Shown: positions 16,504 to 25,204 of the stretch, one piece after another
Layout: each line of letters opens with the position of its first letter
How positions within the stretch are numbered: the stretch's first letter is position 1
Assembly (NCBI RefSeq): GCF_023273875.1
Contig: NZ_CP096882.1
Span: forward strand, 3,906,001-3,970,000
From: Pseudarthrobacter sp. SSS035
GTDB taxonomy: Bacteria > Actinomycetota > Actinomycetes > Actinomycetales > Micrococcaceae
Length of the DNA: 64,000 bases
Direction of reading: 5' to 3'
Notes under the pieces: model-generated
The model's input: the letters and a program-made list of their open reading frames with translations, nothing else
Told to the model about the DNA's origin: nothing
Database searches by the model: none
Made by a program: the position numbers and the translations under genes

Positions 16504-18060
16504 ATGACGGCGCCTGTGCCTGCAACGGGGGAGATGGCGGCCAGCGTGATCCCCGAGCCCGCTGCGGCAGAAGTGGATAACGCCAGGTCCCCCATCCTTG
16601 CCGGTCTTGTCGGCTCGGTCCTGATGGTGTTCGGATCCCTCGGCGTCGGCTGGCTGGCCCCCGTTTCCGAACTCCGCCGCGTACCGATCTTTATCTGGAT
16701 GCGGACGGAGGCCATCGGCGTTGCCCTGGCCATCGTGCTGGTTGCGGTAGGCGGCATGCTCCTGGTCCGCTCCTGGCTGAGGCTCGGCCAGCGGGTCCGC
16801 GTATGGGGGCCGGCGGCGCGAAAGGCAACGCTGCAGGCCATCGCAGCATGGGGCCTGCCGTTGATGTTCACCGTCCCGCTCTTCAGCCGCGACGTGTACG
16901 CCTACATTGGTCAGGGCAGGCTGATGGTGGAGGGGTTCAACCCCTACGAGAACGGCATTTCGGCGTTGTCCAACTATTTCCAGCTTGGCGCCGACAAACA
17001 GTGGACTGAAGCTCCCGTGCCGTACGGCCAGCTGTTTCTGTGGATCGAGCAGTTTGTGGTCTGGTCCACCAACGTCCAGCCCGAGGCCAGCGTGATGCTT
17101 TTCAGGCTCGTGGCGCTGTTTGGTGTGGTCCTCTGTGTCATCTACGTGCCCAAGCTGGCCGAGCTTCACGGCGTCAATCCGCACCGCGCCTTGTGGCTCA
17201 CCGCGGCCAACCCCCTGTTCCTCACCAACTTCATCGCCAGCGTCCACAACGATGCCCTCATGATCGGGTTGGCCCTTGCCGGGCTGTACTACGCGGCCAC
17301 CAGGCGCGTGGTGCTGGGCATAGTCCTCGTGACCCTTTCCATCGCCGTCAAGCCCATCACCATCGTTTTCCTGCCGTTCATCGGCCTGATCTGGGCAGGC
17401 AAGAACGCCGGCTGGCCGCGGAAATTCCTGTTCTGGGGACTGACCGGAGGGCTGAGCCTGGCCATTCTGTACGGCCTGAGCCTCGTCAACGGGTTCGGCT
17501 TCGGCTGGATCAATGGGCTGTCCGCCCCTGGCAGCCTCTTCATTTGGTACGCGCCGGTGGGCTTGGTGGGGCTGATGGTCGCTTCCGTGTCGAACGCCTT
17601 CGGCCTCGACGGGTGGACGCTCGCCGACTGGGTGTTCGACGCCGGCAAACTACTTGCCGTAGGCATCGTCGCCTTCCAGATCTTCAGGGGTGAGCATGAG
17701 CGGCTGATCCGCCGCCTCACCTTGGGCTTTGCGGCCATCGTGGTGCTGGCGCCGATGATCCAGGCCTGGTACGTGGTGTGGCTCATCCCGCTGTTCGCGG
17801 TGACAGGCATCCGCAATGACTGGCAGGTCAAGGCCCTGTATTTCATCGTGTCGTTCTTCATGATCTACGCCATTTCTGACCAGCTGGAGGTATTTCCCTA
17901 CCTCCAGACCGAGGACCTCGGACTTGCCCTGGTCCTGGCCCGCTTCGCGGCGGCGATTACCGGCCTGCTTTTTGCCATGTACCTGATCTTCATGGATCCG
18001 GACACCAAAAGGCTTTTCCGGAAGCCGGCCGAACCGGTGACCGAACGCCCCGTTATCTAG
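16504..18060 (+). CDS. MptB-like polyprenol-phosphomannose-dependent mannosyltransferase
   Basis: A GT-C type integral membrane glycosyltransferase of about 518 aa with roughly a dozen hydrophobic segments. The catalytic loop of this family is seen as FSRDVYAYIGQGRL followed by GFNPY; its aspartate is the expected base. Homologues in corynebacteria and mycobacteria use polyprenol-phosphomannose to extend the alpha-1,6-mannan backbone of lipomannan at the outer face of the membrane. That substrate is inferred. The start is uncertain: an ATG at 16381 is in frame, but the ATG at 16504 gives a more normal cytoplasmic N-terminus. The gene is monocistronic, divergent from orn and convergent with the alkD-like gene. 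Confidence 0.85.
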   Translation: MTAPVPATGEMAASVIPEPAAAEVDNARSPILAGLVGSVLMVFGSLGVGWLAPVSELRRVPIFIWMRTEAIGVALAIVLVAVGGMLLVRSWLRLGQRVRVWGPAARKATLQAIAAWGLPLMFTVPLFSRDVYAYIGQGRLMVEGFNPYENGISALSNYFQLGADKQWTEAPVPYGQLFLWIEQFVVWSTNVQPEASVMLFRLVALFGVVLCVIYVPKLAELHGVNPHRALWLTAANPLFLTNFIASVHNDALMIGLALAGLYYAATRRVVLGIVLVTLSIAVKPITIVFLPFIGLIWAGKNAGWPRKFLFWGLTGGLSLAILYGLSLVNGFGFGWINGLSAPGSLFIWYAPVGLVGLMVASVSNAFGLDGWTLADWVFDAGKLLAVGIVAFQIFRGEHERLIRRLTLGFAAIVVLAPMIQAWYVVWLIPLFAVTGIRNDWQVKALYFIVSFFMIYAISDQLEVFPYLQTEDLGLALVLARFAAAITGLLFAMYLIFMDPDTKRLFRKPAEPVTERPVI

Positions 18061-18075
18061 TCTCCGCAGGCGCGG

Positions 18076-18846
18076 TTATCCGGCGCCGGTGATTCCCGCC
18101 GTCGTGCCCTGTTCCAGATGCCGCAAGGCTTCCTTCCGGGACAGCGGACTCAACCGCGTGCCCTTTTCCACCACGAAATCGTGTACCCACTCCGGGTCCG
18201 TTTTGGCGTATTCACGAAGCGCCCAGCCAATGGCCTTCCGGATGAAAAACTCCGGGTCCGCCAGATTCGGCTCAATGACAGCCCGCAGCAGGTCCTGGTC
18301 CGTGCTGGCCTTGGCCTTCAACTGCGAGGTGATGGCCGACCGCCGGATCCAGAAGTCCTGGTCCGTGCTCCAGGCCAGCAGGAGTTCGGTCATCATGGGC
18401 CGGTGGGCCTGAAGAAGCCCGCCGATACGATGCGACACCCCATCCACGAAATCCCACCACGCGCCGGTGCGGATGATCTCCTCATAGACAGGGAGCATCA
18501 GCTGGTCACGGGCCACCAACCGGAGGCTTGTCAGGTCAATGGCCGCATAGCGTTCCTCGCGTACAGTGGAGCCGCGCCAGAGTTCCAGCACCGTGGCCCG
18601 CAACTGGCCCGCCGACGTAACGGGATGGACGGAAGCAGCGGCCAGCGCCAGCCGCCTGACTTCCGGGACTCTGACGCCCAGTGACGGCAGAGTGGACTTC
18701 ATATACGCCTGCGCGCCAGTGGCCCGCACCGGGTCCGTCCGCTCCCGCAGCGCCGCGCGCACGGCATCCAACAACTCGCGGTTCGGAGTCTCCGTGACCG
18801 GTGCGTCCGTGTCCAGCGATTCGTCATTCGGCGGCATTCGGTCCAT
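18076..18846 (-). CDS. AlkD-like DNA alkylation repair protein
   Basis: A 256-aa HEAT-like repeat DNA glycosylase family protein. AlkD-type enzymes remove bulky or charged N3/N7-alkylpurines without flipping the base. Family residues are visible: GVRVPEVRRLA in the N-terminal repeat, WWDFVDGVSH, FWIRRSAI, and FFIRKAIGWALREY near the C-terminus. The W, D and R positions expected in the AlkD groove are present. The first 25 residues are probably disordered. It is the only member in this window and has no adjacent ada-like regulator. Confidence 0.88.
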   Translation of the reverse strand: MDRMPPNDESLDTDAPVTETPNRELLDAVRAALRERTDPVRATGAQAYMKSTLPSLGVRVPEVRRLALAAASVHPVTSAGQLRATVLELWRGSTVREERYAAIDLTSLRLVARDQLMLPVYEEIIRTGAWWDFVDGVSHRIGGLLQAHRPMMTELLLAWSTDQDFWIRRSAITSQLKAKASTDQDLLRAVIEPNLADPEFFIRKAIGWALREYAKTDPEWVHDFVVEKGTRLSPLSRKEALRHLEQGTTAGITGAG

Positions 18847-18977
18847 GGTGCAACTTTAGCGAGGTGCCGGCGGCCTGGATGTCGGCCGGTCCATCCTCAG
18901 CGGGACGGCTCTAGAGTGGGACCAGACAAACTGCACGTTCCCGTGAACCGTGCCACCCGACGTCGGAGGTTCCCTGC

Positions 18978-19745
18978 ATGTCCATGATCAAGACTCCCGA
19001 GCAGATTGCCCTCATGCGCGAAGCCGGCCGGGTGGTGGCCAATACGCTGGCGGCGGTGCGTGAGGCCGCCGGAGTGGGTGTCACCCTGCGTGACCTCGAT
19101 GCGCTGGCCGCCGAGACGATTGCCACGGCGGGAGCCACACCGGCCTTCCTGGACTACCACCCGCGCTGGGCCGCAGTTCCGTTTCCTGGCGTGATCTGCA
19201 CAAGTGTGAACGACGCCGTGGTCCACGGAATCCCCGACGACTACAAACTCCAGGACGGTGACCTGCTCAGCGTGGATTGCGGGGCATTCCTGGAGGGCTG
19301 GTGCGGCGATGCGGCCGTCAGTTTCATTGTGGGAACACCCGATCCTGTGGACCAGGCCCTCATTGATGCCACGGATGCCGCCTTATCCCGCGGGATCGAG
19401 GCAGCCCGGATCGGCAACAAAATGGGCGATCTTGCCTACGCGATCGGCGGCGCCGCGCGGCGGGCGGGCTACGGTCTGCTGGCTGACCACGGCGGCCACG
19501 GGATCGGCCGCACCATGCACGCCGAACCGCCGGTGCCCAACGACGGCAGGCCGGGGCGCGGGATCAAGCTCACCGACGGGCTGGTCATGGCCATCGAGCC
19601 CATGCTGATCCTGGGCCGCAAGGACGACTACTATCAGGACGACGACGGATGGACGCTGCGTTCCGCCAACGGCCGCCGGGCCGCCCACAGCGAACACACA
19701 GTGGCCATCACTGCCGATGGCCCGCTGATCCTTACGCTCCCTTAG
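18978..19745 (+). CDS. map: Methionine aminopeptidase, type I
   Basis: A 255-aa dinuclear metalloprotease that removes initiator methionine. Ligands are visible as SVDCGAFL and GDAAVSF (two Asp), GHGIGRTMHAEP (His), AIEPML (Glu) and HSEHTVAI (Glu). It lacks the N-terminal zinc-finger or SH3-binding extension of some actinobacterial MetAPs, so it is the short form; a second map is common in such genomes. GGAGG lies near the start. Its last 14 bases overlap the convergent GNAT gene. Confidence 0.95.
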   Translation: MSMIKTPEQIALMREAGRVVANTLAAVREAAGVGVTLRDLDALAAETIATAGATPAFLDYHPRWAAVPFPGVICTSVNDAVVHGIPDDYKLQDGDLLSVDCGAFLEGWCGDAAVSFIVGTPDPVDQALIDATDAALSRGIEAARIGNKMGDLAYAIGGAARRAGYGLLADHGGHGIGRTMHAEPPVPNDGRPGRGIKLTDGLVMAIEPMLILGRKDDYYQDDDGWTLRSANGRRAAHSEHTVAITADGPLILTLP

Positions 19746-20367
19746 GTCCTGTGAGGCTCAGGCGCACCACGGCCCGCCCTGGGACGCCGCTGCTGGCCAC
19801 GGTGAACCCGGCGCGCAGGAAGAGGTTCAGCGTGCCGTGGTAAAAGTCTGCGGGTCCCGCTTTGGGCCGCTGCTCGCGGTCCACCGGGTAGCCTTCCACA
19901 ACGTCGGCACCATTGAGCCGGGCATGCTCGACGGCGGCGCGCAGCAGCGCGGCTGCCACACCGCTCCGGCGGTGGCCGGCGGCGACCACGAAGCAGGTCA
20001 CTGACCACACGCTGTCGGCCGCATCCGGTGGTGCTGTTTCGGAATCGGGCGGCGCTGATTCCTCCGCTTGCCGAAGCACGCGGGAGCGAAGCACACGTGG
20101 ATAACAGGTCCGTGGCTCCACGGCGCACCAGCCCACGGGCTGACCGTCGACGAAGGCGAGGACGCCGGGGGCGGGGGAGCCGCCGTCGAACTTTTCCTTC
20201 AACTGTGCCTTGCGGGCGGCCGGATCCAGCGCCGAGTACTCCGGACCCGTGAGGGCAAAGAACCGGCACCAGCAGCGGGACGGCTCACCGGGTCGGCCGA
20301 ACAGCCGCTCGACCCCGTTCCACTCCGCCGCGGCCGTCGTCAGGCCGGTTGCGGGCCCGTCCGTCAT
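19732..20367 (-). CDS. GNAT family N-acetyltransferase
   Basis: A 211-aa acetyltransferase of unknown substrate. The acetyl-CoA loop is seen as SVTCFVVAAGHRRSGVAAAL (R-x-x-G-x-A form) followed by LLRAAVEHARLNGA. The N-terminal half has two tryptophan/cysteine-rich stretches (CWCRFFALTGPEYSA), typical of a GNAT subgroup found across Micrococcaceae. The gene overlaps map tail to tail and sits just downstream of the LacI-type regulator on the same strand, so it may be read through from it. Confidence 0.85.
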   Translation of the reverse strand: MTDGPATGLTTAAAEWNGVERLFGRPGEPSRCWCRFFALTGPEYSALDPAARKAQLKEKFDGGSPAPGVLAFVDGQPVGWCAVEPRTCYPRVLRSRVLRQAEESAPPDSETAPPDAADSVWSVTCFVVAAGHRRSGVAAALLRAAVEHARLNGADVVEGYPVDREQRPKAGPADFYHGTLNLFLRAGFTVASSGVPGRAVVRLSLTGPKGA

Positions 20368-20372
20368 GCTGG

Positions 20373-21461
20373 TCAGGCCACCGACTCGGCGCTGCTCGGG
20401 TGTGCCACCTCGGTGCTGCGCCGGAGTATGACCTGGCCGGATATCGGGGGCGATCCGGCATCGTCGGCGGACGGGCCGGCTGCGCTGCTGGCGGCCTGCC
20501 GTCCGATCTCCTCCAGGGGAAGGTGCACCGTGGAGAGGGCCGGCCGGAAATCGCGCAGAGTCTCAATATCGTCGAAACCGGCAACGGCGGCGTCGCGCGG
20601 GATCCGCAGTCCCTGGGAGAGCAGTGCGGCGGCGGCCCCGATGGCCATAACGTCGTTGACGGCAAAGATGCAGAGCCGTTTTGTCTCGGTCCCGGGTTGG
20701 GACGCTGTGATCCGTGCAGCCAGGGCGAGGCCGGCCTCGAAGCCGCCCGCACGGGTGAAGTCCGTGCGGATGACGTCCGCGGCAGGCAGGCCGGCGCTGG
20801 CAAGGCCGCGCTGGAACCCACGGATCCGGTCGTCGGAGGTGAACAGCCCTTCCGGGCCGCCGACGATCACGAAGTCTTCTTCCCGCGACGCGGCCAGCTC
20901 AGCTGCGAGCTGCGCGGCGAGCTCCTCATTGGGCACACTCACCACGTGGTAGCCGTCGGCTGCCGCGGCGCCCACAATACCGTGGCCGATCACGCCCACG
21001 TGGCCGCCGTTGCGGCAGTAGCGGTCCAGTTCCGCAGCGAGTTCGGTGTTGCCTTCCCGGTCCTCGGTGCGGGAGGTCCGTGATCCTGCGATCACGATGG
21101 AATCGGCGCGGCGTGCGGCGAAGGCAGCCACGGCTTCCTTCTCACTGTCCGGAGCGCCTTCAGTGGTGGCCAGCAGCACCATCTTGTGCTGTTCCCTCGC
21201 GGCATCCTGGACGCCGCGGGCAATGGCTGCGAAGTACGGATCGGCAATGTCATGCACGATCAGCCCGATCAGCCCGGAGCTGGACTTGGCCAGCCCCTGC
21301 GCCTGGGCGTTGGGAATGTAGCCGAGGGATTCGGCAGCCTGGCGCACCCGGTCCGCAATATCCTTGCCGGGTATCCGGGCGGAGCCGTTCAGCACGCGGG
21401 AGGCGGTGGCCGGCGACACGCCCGCCAGCCGGGCCACCTCGGTGAGGGTACTTGCAGCCAC
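20373..21461 (-). CDS. LacI-family transcriptional regulator of the adjacent sugar operon
   Basis: A 362-aa repressor. The DNA-binding domain occupies residues 5-60 (TLTEVARLAGVSPATASRVL, hinge helix NAQAQGLAKSS), followed by a periplasmic-binding-protein-like sensor domain (IGLIVHDIADPYFAAIARGV at its start). The start is a GTG. It is divergent from the Gfo/Idh-DUF993-isomerase operon, and two LacI-type operators lie in between, so it most likely represses that operon and itself. The effector is unknown, presumably a sugar or cyclitol handled by the three enzymes. GNAT lies 5 bp downstream. Confidence 0.93.
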   Translation of the reverse strand: MAASTLTEVARLAGVSPATASRVLNGSARIPGKDIADRVRQAAESLGYIPNAQAQGLAKSSSGLIGLIVHDIADPYFAAIARGVQDAAREQHKMVLLATTEGAPDSEKEAVAAFAARRADSIVIAGSRTSRTEDREGNTELAAELDRYCRNGGHVGVIGHGIVGAAAADGYHVVSVPNEELAAQLAAELAASREEDFVIVGGPEGLFTSDDRIRGFQRGLASAGLPAADVIRTDFTRAGGFEAGLALAARITASQPGTETKRLCIFAVNDVMAIGAAAALLSQGLRIPRDAAVAGFDDIETLRDFRPALSTVHLPLEEIGRQAASSAAGPSADDAGSPPISGQVILRRSTEVAHPSSAESVA

Positions 21462-21530
21462 AACTTCTCCCGTTCATACAGACGTTCAGCGCCGTTAGCG
21501 CCGCTTTCAGTATGGCAGTTTGAGGATACT

Positions 21531-21600
21531 TTGGGAAAGCGCTTGCCAACCCGAAGGGGAGCGGTGCATGATGGACGCAGTGGGAATGCGCTTTCCCAAT
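21531..21600. promoter_or_regulatory. Two LacI-type operators between the regulator and the sugar operon
   Basis: Two pseudo-palindromes with the central CG step typical of LacI/GalR sites are present: TTGGGAAAGCGCTTGCCAA at 21531-21549 and TGGGAATGCGCTTTCCCAAT at 21581-21600. Their centres are about 50 bp apart, close to a whole number of helical turns, which could allow looping. The second site lies 40 bp before the first structural gene, whose ribosome-binding site is GTGGAGG. Confidence 0.85.
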
Positions 21601-21639
21601 TCAGCTTGAGTAACACTGCTCACTCACCGTGGAGGACAC

Positions 21640-22809
21640 ATGGGCTTCGAAACAAAGACGATCCGTATCGCCATGAACGGCATCACCGGCCGGATGGGCT
21701 ACCGCCAGCACCTGCTGCGTTCCATCCTTCCCATCCGCGACGCCGGGGGCTTCACGCTGGAGGACGGTACCAAGGTCCAGGTGGAGCCGATCCTGGTCGG
21801 CCGCAATGAAGCCAAGATCCGCGAGCTGGCAGAACTGCACAAGGTGGCCGAATGGACCACGGACCTGGATTCCGTGATCAATGATCCTTCGGTGGACATC
21901 ATCTTTGATGCGTCCATGACGAGCCTCCGCGCCGCCACGCTGAAGAAGGCCATGCTGGCTGGCAAGCACATCTTCACCGAGAAGCCCACGGCGGAATCCC
22001 TGGAAGAAGCCATCGAGCTGGCCCGCATCGGCAAGGAAGCCGGCGTCACCGCCGGCGTTGTGCACGACAAGCTGTACCTCCCCGGCCTGGTCAAGCTCCG
22101 CCGTCTGGTGGACGAAGGCTTCTTCGGCCGCATCCTCTCCATCCGCGGCGAATTCGGCTACTGGGTCTTCGAAGGCGACGTCCAGGCAGCGCAACGACCG
22201 TCCTGGAACTACCGCAAGGAAGACGGCGGCGGCATGACCACGGACATGTTCTGCCACTGGAACTACGTCCTGGAAGGCATCATCGGCAAGGTCAAGAGCG
22301 TCAACGCCAAGACCGCCACCCACGTCCCGGCCCGCTGGGACGAGGCAGGCAAGGAGTACAGGGCCACCGCCGACGACGCCTCCTACGGCATCTTCGAACT
22401 CGAAACGCCGGCAGGCGAGCCGGTCATCGGCCAGATCAACTCCTCCTGGGCTGTCCGCGTCTACCGCGACGAGCTTGTGGAATTCCAGATCGACGGCACG
22501 CATGGTTCCGCCGTTGCCGGCCTGAACAAGTGCGTAGCCCAGCAGCGTGCCCACACCCCCAAGCCCGTCTGGAACCCGGACCTGCCCGTCACGGAATCCT
22601 TCCGCAGCCAGTGGCAGGAAGTTCCCGCCAACGCCGAGCTGGACAACGGCTTCAAGCTGCAGTGGGAAGAGTTCCTGCGCGACGTGGTGGCCGGCCGCGA
22701 GCACCGCTTCGGCCTGCTGTCCGCCGCCCGCGGCGTCCAGCTCGCCGAGCTTGGCCTGCAGTCCAACGACGAACGCCGCACCATCGACATCCCGGAGATC
22801 ACGCTCTGA
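21640..22809 (+). CDS. Gfo/Idh/MocA-family oxidoreductase
   Basis: A 389-aa NAD(P)-dependent sugar or cyclitol dehydrogenase. The nucleotide-binding start is IRIAMNGITGRMGYRQHLLR, with an unusual NGITGRMG loop instead of the common GxGxxG. The catalytic lysine is in the family motif FTEKPTA, and a histidine/aspartate pair follows (HDKLYLPG, TTDMFCHW). The final domain is a large beta sheet. It is the first gene of a three-gene operon, and its TGA shares one base with the next ATG. Substrate is unknown; the partners suggest oxidation of a sugar or inositol-like compound followed by isomerisation and cleavage. Confidence 0.9.
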   Translation: MGFETKTIRIAMNGITGRMGYRQHLLRSILPIRDAGGFTLEDGTKVQVEPILVGRNEAKIRELAELHKVAEWTTDLDSVINDPSVDIIFDASMTSLRAATLKKAMLAGKHIFTEKPTAESLEEAIELARIGKEAGVTAGVVHDKLYLPGLVKLRRLVDEGFFGRILSIRGEFGYWVFEGDVQAAQRPSWNYRKEDGGGMTTDMFCHWNYVLEGIIGKVKSVNAKTATHVPARWDEAGKEYRATADDASYGIFELETPAGEPVIGQINSSWAVRVYRDELVEFQIDGTHGSAVAGLNKCVAQQRAHTPKPVWNPDLPVTESFRSQWQEVPANAELDNGFKLQWEEFLRDVVAGREHRFGLLSAARGVQLAELGLQSNDERRTIDIPEITL

Positions 22810-24023
22810 TGACTTCCCTGATCCTTCCCACCCACGACGGCGGCACCCGCGAGTACCGCCTCCAGGGCGGCGTGTCGTGGGCACGCCCCACCGCCCCGCT
22901 CACGTCGCGCCGCGCGTACGCGGCCGCGCACGTCATTCCCGAGGTCCTGGCGGACAACACGCCAGGTGCCCCGGCCAGCCTCGACTGGGACGCCACCCTG
23001 GCGTACCGGCACGAACTCTGGTCCTACGGCCTGGGTGTTGCGGATGCCATGGACACCGCCCAGCGCGGCATGGGCCTGGACTGGGCCGCAACCCAGCAGC
23101 TCATCAAGCGCACCGGTGTGGAGGCCGCTTCGGTGGTCACCGCCGGTGGCCCCGCTACCGCCGGCAAGACCGTCCGCGACCTGGTCTCGTGCGGTGCCGG
23201 CACCGACCAGCTGGAGCTCGCCACACTGCCCACCGGCACGGCAGGTCTTGCCGCCGTCCTGGACGCCTACCGCGAGCAGATCGCCGTCGTCAGTGAAGCC
23301 GGACCCAAGATCATCCTGATGGCTTCCCGAGCGCTGGCCCGCGTGGCCAACGGCCCGGACGACTACCTGCACGTCTATTCGACGCTGCTGCAGGAAGTGG
23401 ACCAGCCCGTCATCCTGCACTGGCTCGGGACCATGTTCGATCCCGCGCTGGCCGGATACTGGGGTTCGGACGACGTCGCTGCCGCGACAGAGACGTTCCT
23501 GTCGCTGATCCGCGAGCACGCGGACAAGGTGGACGGCGTGAAGGTGTCCCTGCTGGACGCTGCGCATGAGGTTGCCCTGCGCGCCGCCCTTCCGGAAGGC
23601 GTCCGCCTCTACACCGGCGACGACTTCAACTACCCGGAACTGATCGACGGCGACGGCAGCCACCACTCGGACGCGCTGCTGGGCATCTTCGCTGCGATCT
23701 ACCCGGCGGCTTCGGTTGCGCTGCAGAACTACGACGCCGGCAAGGCTGAGGAGGCGCGCGCCATCCTGGATTCCACGCGCGAGCTGGGCAAGCACATCTT
23801 CAGCGCCCCCACGTTCTACTACAAGACCGGGATCGCCTTTATGTCCTGGCTTAACGGCAAGCAGCCCGGGTTCCAGATGGTGGGCGGCCTGCATTCGGGC
23901 CGCTCCGTCTGCCACCTGGCCAAGACCTTCGAACTTGCCGACCAGGCAGGGCTGCTGAAGGACCCGGCGCTCGCCGCGTTCCGGATGTCCGACTACCTGC
24001 GCATCAACGGAGTGGGAGTATGA
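22809..24023 (+). CDS. DUF993 protein (dihydrodipicolinate synthase-like aldolase fold)
   Basis: A 404-aa protein of the DUF993 family, placed in the class I aldolase/DHDPS superfamily. The body reads as a TIM barrel with strands ending in PKIILMASRALARV, PVILHWLGTMFDP, DGVKVSLLD (a lysine at the expected Schiff-base strand) and GVRLYTGDDFNYPELI. A carbon-carbon cleavage of a keto sugar is plausible but unproven. It is coupled to both neighbours: its ATG overlaps the upstream TGA by one base and its stop overlaps the next start as ATGA. Confidence 0.85.
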   Translation: MTSLILPTHDGGTREYRLQGGVSWARPTAPLTSRRAYAAAHVIPEVLADNTPGAPASLDWDATLAYRHELWSYGLGVADAMDTAQRGMGLDWAATQQLIKRTGVEAASVVTAGGPATAGKTVRDLVSCGAGTDQLELATLPTGTAGLAAVLDAYREQIAVVSEAGPKIILMASRALARVANGPDDYLHVYSTLLQEVDQPVILHWLGTMFDPALAGYWGSDDVAAATETFLSLIREHADKVDGVKVSLLDAAHEVALRAALPEGVRLYTGDDFNYPELIDGDGSHHSDALLGIFAAIYPAASVALQNYDAGKAEEARAILDSTRELGKHIFSAPTFYYKTGIAFMSWLNGKQPGFQMVGGLHSGRSVCHLAKTFELADQAGLLKDPALAAFRMSDYLRINGVGV

Positions 24024-24877
24024 CATCCAATTCAGAACCGTCCCCTTTTTCACGGCTTTCCCTGAACAGCGCCACCACCAAGAAGCTGACGCTTGCCGAA
24101 GTTGTTGATGGCTGTGTCCGCGCCGGAATCCCCGCGATCGCCCCGTGGCGCGACAGGGTTGAAGAAGCGGGGCTGGACAAGGCCGCGAAGCTGATCAAGG
24201 ACGCGGGCCTCCGGGTCTCCTCCCTGTGCCGCGGCGGCTTCCTGACAGCGGCCGACGCCGAGGGCCAGGCCGCCGCCCTGGCGGACAACCGCGCGGCCGT
24301 CCTCGAAGCCGCTGCGCTGGACACCAGGGAACTCTTCCTGGTGGTCGGCGGCCTGGCGCCGGGGGAGAAGGATGTGGTGGCAGCCCGCCAGCGCGTTGCC
24401 GACCGCCTCGCCGATCTTGTCCGGTTCGCCACCGAGAACGGCATCCGGCTGGTGCTCGAACCCCTGCACCCCATGTACGCAGCGGACCGTGCCGTCATCT
24501 CGACCCTGGGCCAGGCCTTGGATCTTGCAGCCCCGTTTAATGCGCACGCGGTGGGCGTCGCCGTCGACACCTTCCACGTCTGGTGGGACCCGGACCTGAA
24601 GGCCCAGATTGAACGTGCCGGCAGGGAAGGGCGCATCGCATCCTACCAGGTGTGTGACTTCAACATGCCCATAGCGGCCGATCCGCTGCTGTCCCGGGGT
24701 TTTATGGGCGACGGCGTGATCGACTTCGCCACCATCAGCACCTGGGTCAGGGACGCCGGGTACACCGGGGACATCGAGGTTGAAATCTTCAACCAGGAGA
24801 TCTGGGACGCCGACGGAGATGCTGTCATGGAGACCGTCAAGGCGCGCTACGCGGAACTCGTCCTGCCATACACCTGA
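24020..24877 (+). CDS. Sugar phosphate isomerase/epimerase (TIM barrel, AP endonuclease 2-like)
   Basis: A 285-aa xylose-isomerase-like TIM-barrel protein. Metal ligands are expected at the Glu in LVLEPLHPM, Asp/His in VAVDTFHVWWDPD, the Asp in YQVCDFNMPI and the final Glu in GDIEVEIFNQEIW, all present. Family members epimerise or isomerise keto sugars and inosose derivatives. The ATGA overlap with the DUF993 gene shows translational coupling. A strong terminator follows, closing the operon. No transporter is encoded here, so uptake must be elsewhere. Confidence 0.88.
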   Translation: MTSNSEPSPFSRLSLNSATTKKLTLAEVVDGCVRAGIPAIAPWRDRVEEAGLDKAAKLIKDAGLRVSSLCRGGFLTAADAEGQAAALADNRAAVLEAAALDTRELFLVVGGLAPGEKDVVAARQRVADRLADLVRFATENGIRLVLEPLHPMYAADRAVISTLGQALDLAAPFNAHAVGVAVDTFHVWWDPDLKAQIERAGREGRIASYQVCDFNMPIAADPLLSRGFMGDGVIDFATISTWVRDAGYTGDIEVEIFNQEIWDADGDAVMETVKARYAELVLPYT

Positions 24878-24900
24878 GAGGCGGCATGGTCACACAAACG

Positions 24901-24935
24901 AAAAACACCCCGGTCTGCTGACCGGGGTGTTTTTT
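24901..24935 (+). terminator. Intrinsic terminator of the LacI-controlled operon
   Basis: AAAACACCCCGGTC pairs with GACCGGGGTGTTTT around a TGCT loop, followed by a T-run (24929-24935). It begins 23 bp after the isomerase gene stop. Confidence 0.93.
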
Positions 24936-24978
24936 GCTGACCGGCCCATCCGTAACGGAGGTGCTGGCTCAACAACTT

Positions 24979-25018
24979 GTGCCCCAGGAGGGAATCGAAC
25001 CCCCGACCGGCGGATTAG
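24979..25018. other. attL, 40-bp core repeat
   Basis: This repeat is identical to 36847-36886 and matches tRNA-Arg from the discriminator base to the anticodon loop. Sequence diverges immediately on both sides. To the left the flank reads ACTT, which would leave the pre-insertion tRNA without an encoded CCA. It is a gene fragment, not a functional tRNA. Confidence 0.92.
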
Positions 25019-25135
25019 GGGTTGCTGCTTTTCGTCCTTGTTCATCCATGCTTGTTATCCGCTAGATTCCGGGGGAAACCGCCCCATATGGCGGGGTGGC
25101 ATGACTGGTGTTTCTCGTCATTATTGGTTGTTTCC

Positions 25136-25156
25136 GGTGGGTAAGCGGTGGGTGAT
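25136..25156. promoter_or_regulatory. Candidate left arm-type integrase binding repeat
   Basis: Two tandem GGTGGGT units separated by AAGC are followed by GAT. The same arrangement recurs at 36759-36778 near the other att site. Paired short repeats flanking the core on both sides are expected for tyrosine-integrase arm sites. This one lies about 118 bp inside attL. Confidence 0.5.
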
Positions 25157-25204
25157 CCGTTAGACTCGCGGCCGTTAACAATCTCCAAGCAGGACGGCCT
25201 CACC

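Noticed and set aside
24979..25018. Second tRNA-Arg gene at the left end of the island
   Set aside because: Only the 3' half is present and the 5' arms are missing; it is the attL duplicate.
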